Assembly (NCBI GenBank): GCA_050999155.1
Contig: JBPCPM010000056.1
Coordinates: forward strand, 1 to 10,333
Source: JBPCPM01 sp050999155
GTDB lineage: Bacteria; Actinomycetota; Thermoleophilia; Solirubrobacterales; 70-9
Direction: 5' to 3'
Length of the DNA: 10,333 bases
Position 1 is the first letter of the stretch. Every line of letters starts with the position of its first letter. The position numbers and the translations under genes were made by a program. Below are positions 4,141-10,333 of the stretch, one piece after another. The notes under the pieces are model-generated. The model made no database searches and had not been told where the DNA came from. It worked only from the letters and a program-made list of their open reading frames with translations.

Positions 4141-5837
4141 CCCGCATCCGACTTCTCGCCTGCCTCGTCGTCGCAGCGACCCTGTTCGCCGCGTGGCCGG
4201 CCCAGGCCCAGGCCCAGGCCAACACCGCCGAGCAGGTGCGGATCGCCTGGCCACGGGACGACGGCACGCTGACGCCCTACACCTTCGGGTTCGGCTACCC
4301 GCTGGTGACGCTCGTCTACGACACGCTTCTGTGGCGCGACGAGGGCGGGTCCCCCCAGCCATGGCTTGCGCGCCGGCTGCGAAAGAGCGAGGCCGGCACG
4401 CGGGTGACCGTCCTGCTTCGCGAGGGTGCGCGCTGGCACGACGGCAGGCCGCTCACCGCGCGCGACGTCAAGTTCTCTTACGACCTCTACGCGAAGCGAT
4501 ACCACCCGCGGTTCACGCCACAGCTCAGGGCCATCCAGAGCACCGAGGTCATCGACGATCTCACGGTCGCCTTCAACCTCGAGTACCCCTCCCCCGGCTT
4601 CAACCTGCCGCTCTCAGACGTGCCGATCGTGCCACGCCACCTGTGGGAGGGACTCGCGGCCGGCGAGACGCCGCCCGGCCCGCCGGTGGGAAGCGGCCCC
4701 TATCGACTCGTGGAGCGCAGTCCGATGAGGCGCTACGTCTTCCGTGCCAACGACGACTACTTCCTCGGCCGCCCGCGCGTCGCCACCTTGGAGCTGCCCT
4801 TCAAGGACGACTTTGTGTTGACCCTTGCCGATCTGCGCAGCAGGGACCTCGACATGATCCCGGTGACCCTGCCGGAGGGTCAGCGCGATGAGGTGAGAAG
4901 CGCGCCCTTCAAGACGATGCGGGGAACGTCGTACTGGGGGGCCACCCTGACGTTCAATCTGCGCAAACCGCCGTTCGACTCCCTTCGAGCGCGACGCGCC
5001 GTTTCTAATGCGCTGGACCTCGGACGGCTGGCCAAGACCACGTTGGGCTTCGACGAGTACGCCTTCCCGGCGGACCGCGGGTACGTCCACCCGCGGTCGT
5101 CCGCGGCCACCGAGGGCCGTCTGCACCGCTTCGACCTGGCCCGCGCGCGCGCGGAGTTCGCCGCCCTCGACCTCCCGCCGATCACGGTGCTGGCACCCAA
5201 CAACACCCCGGTCAGAAGCGAGGCGGGCCGCCAGGTCGTCCTCGCGCTGACCCGCGCGGGCGCAGAGGCCGAGTTGAAGGAGGTGTCCAACCATGAGCTG
5301 GAGGCCGCGATCGGAGCCCGGGGCGACGCGACGCCGACCTTCGAGGCGGCGATCCTTACAATTCCTCCGCTCGCGTCCTACAGCCCGGACTTCCTCCCTC
5401 TCATCTTCGGCTCGGATGAACGCCAGGCGCCCTTGAACTTCTCGGGCTATCGCAGCGAGGAGTTCGACCGGCTGGCGGCGCGTGTGGCCAGTGAGGTCAA
5501 CCCGCGCGAGCGAAGCGTGGCGATCCGGCGCGAGCTGCGCCTGCTCGACCGGGACGTGCCCGAAGTACCCCTCGTCTATCCCGGAGGCGCCTTCGTCGTT
5601 CGGCCCAACGTCTACGACGGGTGGGTCTACGTGGCGGGAACGGGCATCCTCGACAAGCGGTCCTTCCTGCCGCGGGCGATCAGCAGCGAGCGCCGCGGAC
5701 CCAACGCCGCTCCCTTTACGCCGGCCGGCGGCTCGAATCGAGGGATCGGCACGCTCGGGGTCTTCGCTCTGGTCCTGCTGGGCGCCGTGGTCGCCGTCAT
5801 CGCCGTGGGAGTGGTCCGGCAGGCTCGTCACGCCTGA
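4137..5837 (+). CDS. Family-5 extracellular solute-binding protein (peptide/nickel type) with C-terminal membrane anchor
   Basis: The product has 566 residues. A signal peptide occupies 1-28 (LLACLVVAATLFAAW core, AQA cleavage). The mature part matches the SBP_bac_5 family (DppA/OppA/NikA-like), which captures oligopeptides, nickel-chelates or similar ligands outside the membrane. Visible marks are YDTLLWRD (61-68), the family signature around RWHDGRPLTARDVKFSYDL (99-117), VGSGPYRLVE (184-193), and the C-terminal lobe with YRSEEFDRL (438-446) and EVPLVYP (476-482). A second hydrophobic segment at about 538-560 (TLGVFALVLLGAVVAVIAVGVV) is followed by RQARHA, a C-terminal membrane anchor. Standard family members are free or lipid-anchored. 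LLAC at residues 6-9 is too close to the N-terminus to be a lipobox. No permease or ABC ATPase gene is adjacent. ATG 4137 is supported by the signal peptide, by the start of G/C position-3 bias in this frame, and by the ATGA overlap with the small ORF. The ligand is unknown. Confidence 0.85.
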   Translation: MTRIRLLACLVVAATLFAAWPAQAQAQANTAEQVRIAWPRDDGTLTPYTFGFGYPLVTLVYDTLLWRDEGGSPQPWLARRLRKSEAGTRVTVLLREGARWHDGRPLTARDVKFSYDLYAKRYHPRFTPQLRAIQSTEVIDDLTVAFNLEYPSPGFNLPLSDVPIVPRHLWEGLAAGETPPGPPVGSGPYRLVERSPMRRYVFRANDDYFLGRPRVATLELPFKDDFVLTLADLRSRDLDMIPVTLPEGQRDEVRSAPFKTMRGTSYWGATLTFNLRKPPFDSLRARRAVSNALDLGRLAKTTLGFDEYAFPADRGYVHPRSSAATEGRLHRFDLARARAEFAALDLPPITVLAPNNTPVRSEAGRQVVLALTRAGAEAELKEVSNHELEAAIGARGDATPTFEAAILTIPPLASYSPDFLPLIFGSDERQAPLNFSGYRSEEFDRLAARVASEVNPRERSVAIRRELRLLDRDVPEVPLVYPGGAFVVRPNVYDGWVYVAGTGILDKRSFLPRAISSERRGPNAAPFTPAGGSNRGIGTLGVFALVLLGAVVAVIAVGVVRQARHA

Positions 5838-5876
5838 GATGGCGGCGCCGTGGCCATCCGCCCCACGAGAAAACAC

Positions 5877-5882
5877 TAGGCT
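5877..5882 (+). promoter_or_regulatory. Probable -10 element (TAGGCT) for the tandem-AAA ftsH, leaderless type
   Basis: TAGGCT ends 9 nt before ATG 5892. This hexamer and gap are identical to those before the RCC1-repeat gene (182-187). No Shine-Dalgarno sequence lies between the upstream stop (5837) and the ATG, so leaderless translation is likely. Confidence 0.45.
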
Positions 5883-5891
5883 GACACCCGC

Positions 5892-8633
5892 ATGAGCGCT
5901 GGTCAGGACAGCAGACGCCGGTCCGGTCGATGGAGGCCCCGGTTCTCCTTCGGCGTGTGGGTGGCGCTGGTCATCGTGATCCTGCTTGCCGCGTACATCG
6001 GCATGCTGGAGTCCTCGCGGCCCCATGTGTCGGGCGACCCGCTGGCCTACGACCGCTTCGTCGAGTTCGCCGAGACCGACCGGGTCGGCAATGCGCGCAT
6101 CCTCGACTTCGACGCCTTCGTGGTCGGCGAGTACCGCACGGACGGCGGGCAGACGCGCGAGTACAACGTCACCTACTTCAAGTCCGAGGTTCTGCGCTCC
6201 GACCTGTTGGATGTCCTCATCCCCAACAACATTCCCACCGTGGTCGACCAGCAGCAGGACAAGCGGTCCGTCGCCGGCTTGTCGCTACTGCTTCTGGCAC
6301 TGATCCCGGTGATCTTGCTCGGCTATTTCATCGTCTCCTTCCGCAAGGGGACTGGCCCCTTCGGGGTGCGCAGCGGGGCCCGCAAGCTCATCCGGGAGGA
6401 GGGCTCGGTCACCTTCGACGACGTGGCAGGGCAGGACGCGGCGGTGAAGGAGCTGCGTGAGGTCTCGGAGTTCCTCGCGGAGCCGGAGCGCTTCAGGGTG
6501 GTCGGCGCCAAGGTTCCCAAGGGAGTGCTGCTCTTCGGACCCCCCGGGTGTGGGAAGACCCTGCTGGCGCGGGCGCTGGCCGGCGAGGCGGGGGCGTCGT
6601 TCTACTCCATCTCGGGGTCGGACTTCGTCGAGATGTACATGGGCGTCGGCGCCGCCCGGGTGCGCGATCTCTTCCGCGAGGCACGCGAGAACACCCCGGC
6701 GATCGTGTTCATCGACGAGCTGGACGCCGTCGCTGCCCGCCGCGGCGGCGGAGGCGGAGGGCCCGTGGCGACGGGCTCCCGCGAGGAGGAGAGCCAGGCT
6801 CTGACCGGGCTGCTCTCCGAGATGGACGGCTTCTCGCCCATGGAGGGAATCATCGTCGTCGGGGCGACCAACCGCCCCGACGTCCTGGACCCGGCGCTGC
6901 GGCGCCCGGGGCGCTTCGACCGCAGCATCGGCCTCGAGACGCCCGACGAGCATGGGCGCCTGGCCATCCTCCACGTCCACGTCAACGGCAAGCCGCTGGC
7001 CCCCGATGTCGACCTGGAGGCGATCGCCCACCGCGCGCTCGGCATGACCGGGGCGGATCTCGCGAACGTCGTCAACGAGGCCGGGCTGCTGGCCGCCCGC
7101 GCCGGGCAGCGTGAGATCACCCACGAACGGCTCGAGGAGGCCCTCACGCGCATCCTGGAGGCGCCCGAGCGCCAGCGCCGGCTGTCGATGCGCAGCCGCA
7201 CCCTCGGCCAGCAGTCTCTGAGCGACGAGCAGGTCACCTTCGCTGACGTGGCGGGAGTGGACGATGCGATGGCCGAGCTGGCCGAGGTCCGCGACTACCT
7301 CTCCGACCCGGATCGCTACTCAGGCCTCGGGGCCCGGATCCCTCGCGGCTTTCTCCTCAACGGACCCCCGGGCTGCGGCAAGACGCTGCTGGCCAGAGCG
7401 GTCGCCGGAGAGGCCAACGCGGCCTTCGTCGCGGTGGCCGGTACCGAGTTCACCGAGGTCTTCGTCGGTGAGGGCGCCGCCCGCGTGCGCGACCTCTTCG
7501 CCCAGGCCCGGGCCGTGGCGCCGGCCATCGTCTTCATCGACGAGATCGACGCGATCGGTGCCACCCGGGGAAGTGGTGGCGGGGACGCAGGAAGCCGCGA
7601 GACCGATCAGACCCTCAACCAGATCCTCATCGAGCTCGATGGCTTCGGCCAGCGGGCCGGCGTCGTGGTGATCGCCGCGACCAACCGTGCGGACATGCTC
7701 GATCCCGCGCTCGTGCGTCCGGGCCGCTTCGATCGCCAGATCACGATCGAGCTGCCGGACCTGCGCGGTCGCCGCGACATCCTCGACGTCCACGCCAAGG
7801 ACAAGCCCCTGGGGGCCGACGTGGACCTCGACCGCGTGGCCACCCTCACTCGCGTGCTCTCCGGCGCCGACCTGGCCAACGTGCTCAACGAGGCGGCGCT
7901 GCTCGCCGGCAGGCGCGGCTCGACGGAGATCGACATGGGCCTGGTCGAGGAGGGCCTGGACCGGGCGCTGTCCGGCGTCGGCACCGGCCGGATCATGTCC
8001 GACGAGGAGCGCCGCACGGTCGCCTACCACGAGGCCGGCCACGCCCTCGTCGCGCGGATGCTCCTGCCCGACACGGTTGTGCACAAGCTGAGCATCCTCC
8101 CGCGCGGGCGCAGGTTGGGAGCGACGTGGCTGCCCGAGTCGACCGACCGCCTGCTCTACCCGCGCTCGGTGTTGATCCGGCGGATGGCCACGCTGCTGGC
8201 CGGGCGAGCGGCCGAGGAGATGGTGTTCGGAGAGTCCAGCGGAGGAGCTTCTGACGACCTTGCCCGGATCGGCGAGATCGCCCGCGCGATGGTCTGCGAC
8301 TTCGGCATGAGCGAAGAGGTTCGCGCTCTGCCCGCCGGCCGCGACGCGCAGTCCCGATGGCAACTGCTGTCGGCAGACACGGCGCGCCTGATCGACTCCG
8401 AAGCGAGCCGGCTCGTGGAGGAGGCCGAGGAGTTGACCCGCGCGGCCCTCACCGCCTCACGCTCCGCGCTCGATCGTGTCGCCATGGCCCTCCTGCACCG
8501 CGAGACCCTCACCCTCGAGGAGCTGGACACGCTCGCCGGTCCGCCGCCCCGGTTGCCCGGAGAAGACGGCAACGGGGCCGGGGGCCGCGTCCCGGCGACG
8601 GCCGAGCAGGCCGGCCCCACCTCGTACGCGTGA
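5892..8633 (+). CDS. ftsH: FtsH-type membrane zinc metalloprotease with two tandem AAA+ modules
   Basis: The product has 913 residues, while ordinary FtsH has about 610-700. Order: cytosolic basic start; TM1 (about 20-38); FtsH extracellular domain (about 50-125); TM2 (about 128-149); AAA+ module 1 with Walker A GPPGCGKT 216-223, Walker B FIDE 273-276, pore loop EMYMGVG, and ATNRPD...RRPGRFDR carrying the arginine fingers; then a linker. AAA+ module 2 follows with GPPGCGKT 491-498, FIDE 548-551, pore loop EVFVGEG and VRPGRFDR. The M41 peptidase has HEAGH 713-717 and the third zinc ligand, probably D789, in GGASDD. The tail is flexible and Gly/Pro-rich. All catalytic residues of both ATPase modules and the peptidase are present, so it should unfold and degrade membrane and cytosolic substrates using ATP. 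The second module plus peptidase resembles the normal FtsH core; the first looks like an inserted duplicate behind TM2. It could form a two-tier hexameric ring. The stop precedes a 90-nt gap before the S2P gene in which I see no clear signal. Confidence 0.9.
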   Translation: MSAGQDSRRRSGRWRPRFSFGVWVALVIVILLAAYIGMLESSRPHVSGDPLAYDRFVEFAETDRVGNARILDFDAFVVGEYRTDGGQTREYNVTYFKSEVLRSDLLDVLIPNNIPTVVDQQQDKRSVAGLSLLLLALIPVILLGYFIVSFRKGTGPFGVRSGARKLIREEGSVTFDDVAGQDAAVKELREVSEFLAEPERFRVVGAKVPKGVLLFGPPGCGKTLLARALAGEAGASFYSISGSDFVEMYMGVGAARVRDLFREARENTPAIVFIDELDAVAARRGGGGGGPVATGSREEESQALTGLLSEMDGFSPMEGIIVVGATNRPDVLDPALRRPGRFDRSIGLETPDEHGRLAILHVHVNGKPLAPDVDLEAIAHRALGMTGADLANVVNEAGLLAARAGQREITHERLEEALTRILEAPERQRRLSMRSRTLGQQSLSDEQVTFADVAGVDDAMAELAEVRDYLSDPDRYSGLGARIPRGFLLNGPPGCGKTLLARAVAGEANAAFVAVAGTEFTEVFVGEGAARVRDLFAQARAVAPAIVFIDEIDAIGATRGSGGGDAGSRETDQTLNQILIELDGFGQRAGVVVIAATNRADMLDPALVRPGRFDRQITIELPDLRGRRDILDVHAKDKPLGADVDLDRVATLTRVLSGADLANVLNEAALLAGRRGSTEIDMGLVEEGLDRALSGVGTGRIMSDEERRTVAYHEAGHALVARMLLPDTVVHKLSILPRGRRLGATWLPESTDRLLYPRSVLIRRMATLLAGRAAEEMVFGESSGGASDDLARIGEIARAMVCDFGMSEEVRALPAGRDAQSRWQLLSADTARLIDSEASRLVEEAEELTRAALTASRSALDRVAMALLHRETLTLEELDTLAGPPPRLPGEDGNGAGGRVPATAEQAGPTSYA

Positions 8634-8723
8634 CCACCACCACTTCGGCGGCGGCCTTCGGGTCCCTCACGTAGACGTCGGGCGTCACAGCGGATCAATA
8701 ACGTCGAGCGGCGGGCGGCGGCA

Positions 8724-9848
8724 GTGACGGTGACAGGCTTCAGGTTCCTTCGCGTACGCGGCATTCCGGTGGAGGCCCACTGGTCGTGGGTCCTGCTGTT
8801 CGGCGGGATCATCCTGTTGGTGATGGCCCGCTTGGGCCGACCGGAGGTGGACAGTCCGACGCTGCTGGGCATGGCGATCGCCTGCGCCGTCGTCTACTTC
8901 GTGTCCATCCTGCTGCACGAGCTCGGTCACGCGCTGTGGGCGCTGCGCGAAGGTTGGCAGGTCGACAGGATCACGCTGCACGGGCTGGGAGGGATCGCGT
9001 GGTTGCGCGGTGGGCCCTATTGGTCCTCGCGGGCCTACTTCCGGGTGGTCGCCGCCGGCCCGCTGGTCACCGCCGGCCTGGTCGTGCTCTTCGGGGGGAT
9101 CGAGCGGATCGGAGAGGCCGTGGGATTTCCCAGCGCCGTCGTCGAGGTGGCCGGTCTTCTCGCCTTCCTCCAGCTCGTCATGCTGGTCTTCAACCTCGTG
9201 CCCGCTTTCCCGCTCGACGGCGGTCAGATGATGCTCGCGTGGCTCTGGCGCGGCTCGCCAGATCCCGGGGCGGCCGCGCGTACGGCCATGCGCGCGGGGA
9301 TGCTCAGCGCCTGCCTCGCGCTGGCCGCAGGAATGCTCCTGCTGGTCAGCGGGACGCTGTTCGTGGGCTACGTCGTGACGGTCGCCGGCGTGCAGCTCCT
9401 CTTCCTCGTCTCGGTCTTCTCCCCCCCGGCGGCCCGAGCCTCACATCCCCGCCCCGAGGTGGTGGGAGACCTGATCCGGCAGCGCCAGGTGGCCATTCCC
9501 GTGGACGGCAGCGTCGAGGACCTCCTCGATCAGGTGGCCAGCGCCCGGGGTCTGGGCACGCGGGCGTTGGCCGTCACGAGGGACGGAGAGCTCGTGGGTT
9601 ACACGTCCATGGGGCTCGCCCGGCAGGTGGCGGAGGAGCGCGAGAGTCCGACCGTCGCCGAGGCCATGGTGCGGCGAGACGAGGCCATCCAGCTGGACCC
9701 CAACACACCGCTCGAGGAGGCTCTCGAGCAGCTGCCGGACGTCCGCGATCGTGCCATCGTCGTCGAGGACGGCAAGGTGACGGGCATCGTGCTGCGGCGA
9801 GCGATCGCCAATGCTCTTCTGGAGGCGGCGCAGGCGAGAAGGCAGTGA
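8724..9848 (+). CDS. Site-2 protease-like (M50) intramembrane zinc metalloprotease with two CBS-like repeats
   Basis: The product has 374 residues. The first part is a polytopic membrane domain. FRFLRVRGIPVEAHWSW is the typical start of bacterial M50B/S2P-CBS proteins. HELGH at 65-69 in the second hydrophobic segment is the zinc-binding catalytic motif (E66). NLVPAFPLDGG at 157-167 provides the third ligand, D165. Further hydrophobic segments lie near 20-36, 105-125, 140-160, 193-212 and 212-232. From about 245 the protein is cytosolic with two CBS-like halves (TRALAVTRDGELVGY... and DRAIVVEDGKVTGIV...), modules that usually bind adenine nucleotides and could gate activity. Such enzymes cleave transmembrane helices, for example anti-sigma factors or signal-peptide remnants; the substrate here is unknown. 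GTG 8724 or GTG 8730 could start it, with no clear Shine-Dalgarno for either. TAACGT at 8699-8704 is a weak -10 candidate. It follows the ftsH-like gene by 90 nt, placing two membrane proteases side by side. Confidence 0.85.
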   Translation: MTVTGFRFLRVRGIPVEAHWSWVLLFGGIILLVMARLGRPEVDSPTLLGMAIACAVVYFVSILLHELGHALWALREGWQVDRITLHGLGGIAWLRGGPYWSSRAYFRVVAAGPLVTAGLVVLFGGIERIGEAVGFPSAVVEVAGLLAFLQLVMLVFNLVPAFPLDGGQMMLAWLWRGSPDPGAAARTAMRAGMLSACLALAAGMLLLVSGTLFVGYVVTVAGVQLLFLVSVFSPPAARASHPRPEVVGDLIRQRQVAIPVDGSVEDLLDQVASARGLGTRALAVTRDGELVGYTSMGLARQVAEERESPTVAEAMVRRDEAIQLDPNTPLEEALEQLPDVRDRAIVVEDGKVTGIVLRRAIANALLEAAQARRQ

Positions 9849-9868
9849 TCCGAGCCGGCGCGGTGGCC

Positions 9869-9888
9869 GTCGTGAGCAATAGCACGAC
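9869..9888 (+). terminator. Weak hairpin after the S2P gene
   Basis: GTCGTG at 9869-9874 pairs with CACGAC at 9883-9888 around an 8-nt loop, 20 nt after the stop codon. The stem is only 6 bp and no T tract follows, so termination here is uncertain. Confidence 0.25.
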
Positions 9889-9924
9889 CTCAACCTCAGC
9901 ATGACCCTTGGACCCAGTTGGGCG

Positions 9925-9961
9925 CGGCCAAACTTTCTTCGGCCGACTATTGACTTGGCCG
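9925..9961. promoter_or_regulatory. CGGCCRA motif triplet around the -35 region of the last gene
   Basis: CGGCCAA at 9925-9931, CGGCCGA at 9940-9946 and the inverted TTGGCCG at 9955-9961 start exactly 15 bp apart. The outer two form a perfect 7-bp dyad. The -35 candidate TTGACT (9950-9955) lies inside the cluster, so a transcription factor bound here would affect the promoter. The factor is unknown. Confidence 0.3.
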
Positions 9962-9978
9962 ACGAGATCTGCTCGAAT
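9950..9978 (+). promoter_or_regulatory. Sigma-70-like promoter for the Pro/Ala-rich protein
   Basis: TTGACT (9950-9955) and TCGAAT (9973-9978) are separated by 17 bp, a standard spacing. The predicted start near 9985 leaves a leader of about 37 nt containing a good ribosome-binding site. The 173-bp gap is visibly less GC-rich than the rest of the window. GAATCT at 9975-9980 is an alternative -10. Confidence 0.4.
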
Positions 9979-10005
9979 CTCGTGCTAGTTAGGTGCCAAC
10001 TTAGA

Positions 10006-10015
10006 GAAGGTGAGG
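10006..10015 (+). promoter_or_regulatory. Ribosome-binding site of the last gene
   Basis: GAAGGTGAGG ends 6 nt before ATG 10022 and is the best-placed Shine-Dalgarno in the window. It contrasts with the leaderless-looking starts elsewhere and fixes the start of the last gene. Confidence 0.6.
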
Positions 10016-10021
10016 TCACTG

Positions 10022-10333
10022 ATGGGCAGAAAGGTTCTTCCAGTCGCGGTGTTGTCGGTTCTGGCCGCGGCAGTCGTAGGCGTGAGCTTTGCGTGGGCCT
10101 GCACGGGTCCCGGTTTCGGTACACCTTCTTCTCCGGCCGCTCCCCCGCCGCCTGCCCCCACCGACGGCGGAGGCGCTCCCGGGGCACCGCCGGCCCCCGC
10201 TCCTGGCGCAGGTTCCGCTCCAGCGCCGACGCCGGCGGCGGCTCCGGCCCCGGCGGCGAGTCCTGTCCCCGCTCCCGCTCCCGCTCCGGCTCCGGCTCCG
10301 GCTCCGGCCCCGGCCCCGGCAGCAGCCCCGGCC
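10022..10333 (+). CDS. Secreted Pro/Ala-rich low-complexity protein, 3' partial
   Basis: The visible 104 codons run off the window. MGRK is followed by a hydrophobic stretch (about 5-24) and AWAC at 24-27, so the protein is exported. C27 could be the lipidated Cys of a lipoprotein, but Trp at -2 is atypical for a lipobox, so signal peptidase I cleavage before C27 is at least as likely. From residue 32 onward it is almost entirely Pro, Ala, Gly and Ser, ending in repeated Pro-Ala pairs. Such stretches are extended, wall-spanning linkers in many actinobacterial surface proteins. Any folded domain would lie beyond the window. The start is well supported by the ribosome-binding site 6 nt upstream. 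The gene is set apart from the preceding genes by its own promoter region. Confidence 0.7.
   Translation, partial: MGRKVLPVAVLSVLAAAVVGVSFAWACTGPGFGTPSSPAAPPPPAPTDGGGAPGAPPAPAPGAGSAPAPTPAAAPAPAASPVPAPAPAPAPAPAPAPAPAAAPA
10271..10318 (+). repeat. Hexanucleotide repeat encoding (Ala-Pro)8
   Basis: Eight consecutive hexamers are in frame: GCTCCC twice, GCTCCG four times and GCCCCG twice. Because the unit is 6 bp, slippage would change length without shifting the frame, so this tract may vary between strains. Confidence 0.8.

Noticed and set aside
4152..4163. LLAC as a lipobox in the solute-binding protein
   Set aside because: The Cys is at residue 9, before the hydrophobic core, so it cannot be a normal lipoprotein cleavage site.
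4614..6026. 470-codon open frame on the minus strand
   Set aside because: It is antisense to the binding protein and ftsH start, crosses an intergenic gap and promoter, and has no recognisable motifs.
7320..8363. 347-codon open frame on the minus strand
   Set aside because: It is a shadow of the second AAA+ module and peptidase region of the ftsH-like gene.

Overview
The window is very GC-rich and carries every convincing gene on the + strand. Third codon positions are strongly G/C-biased, and start codons often lie 9-10 nt after a TAnnnT hexamer with no ribosome-binding site. This points to a high-GC actinobacterium. The C-terminal module of the first large protein resembles domains I recall from secreted proteins of Thermoleophilia (Solirubrobacterales). 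That class assignment rests on recall and codon style, not on a search.

Layout. (1) 1-126: the right end of an insertion sequence, probably IS21 family, with the tail of an IstB-like ATPase gene. (2) 197-2290: a secreted protein with seven exact 58-residue RCC1-type repeats, a proline-rich hinge and a C-terminal module. (3) 2358-3947: two consecutive P-loop ATPases of the CooC/MinD/ArsA type. The first has a Cys-X-Cys metal site and the second lacks it. (4) 4027-5837: an overlooked 37-codon small ORF whose stop overlaps the start of a family-5 extracellular solute-binding protein. That protein has a C-terminal membrane anchor and no permease genes nearby. (5) 5892-8633: an FtsH-type membrane protease with two complete AAA+ modules instead of one. 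(6) 8724-9848: a site-2 (M50) intramembrane metalloprotease with two CBS-like repeats. (7) 10022 to the window end: the start of a secreted Pro/Ala-rich protein with its own sigma-70-like promoter and the clearest Shine-Dalgarno sequence in the window.

How the genes may work together. Genes 3-6 are co-directional with short gaps, but at least three have their own apparent leaderless-type promoter, so this is a neighbourhood rather than a proven single operon. FtsH and S2P are both membrane proteases and suggest a membrane-protein quality-control or signalling theme. The CooC-like ATPase and the family-5 binding protein (a family that includes NikA as well as peptide binders) could point to metal handling, but no nickel enzyme or permease is present to confirm this.

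The observations most worth following up are the double-AAA FtsH, the 37-aa small ORF supported by codon-position bias and an ATGA overlap, the asymmetric CooC-like pair, and the membrane-tethered orphan binding protein. I saw no tRNA, rRNA or CRISPR. No gene-free stretch exceeds 300 bases.
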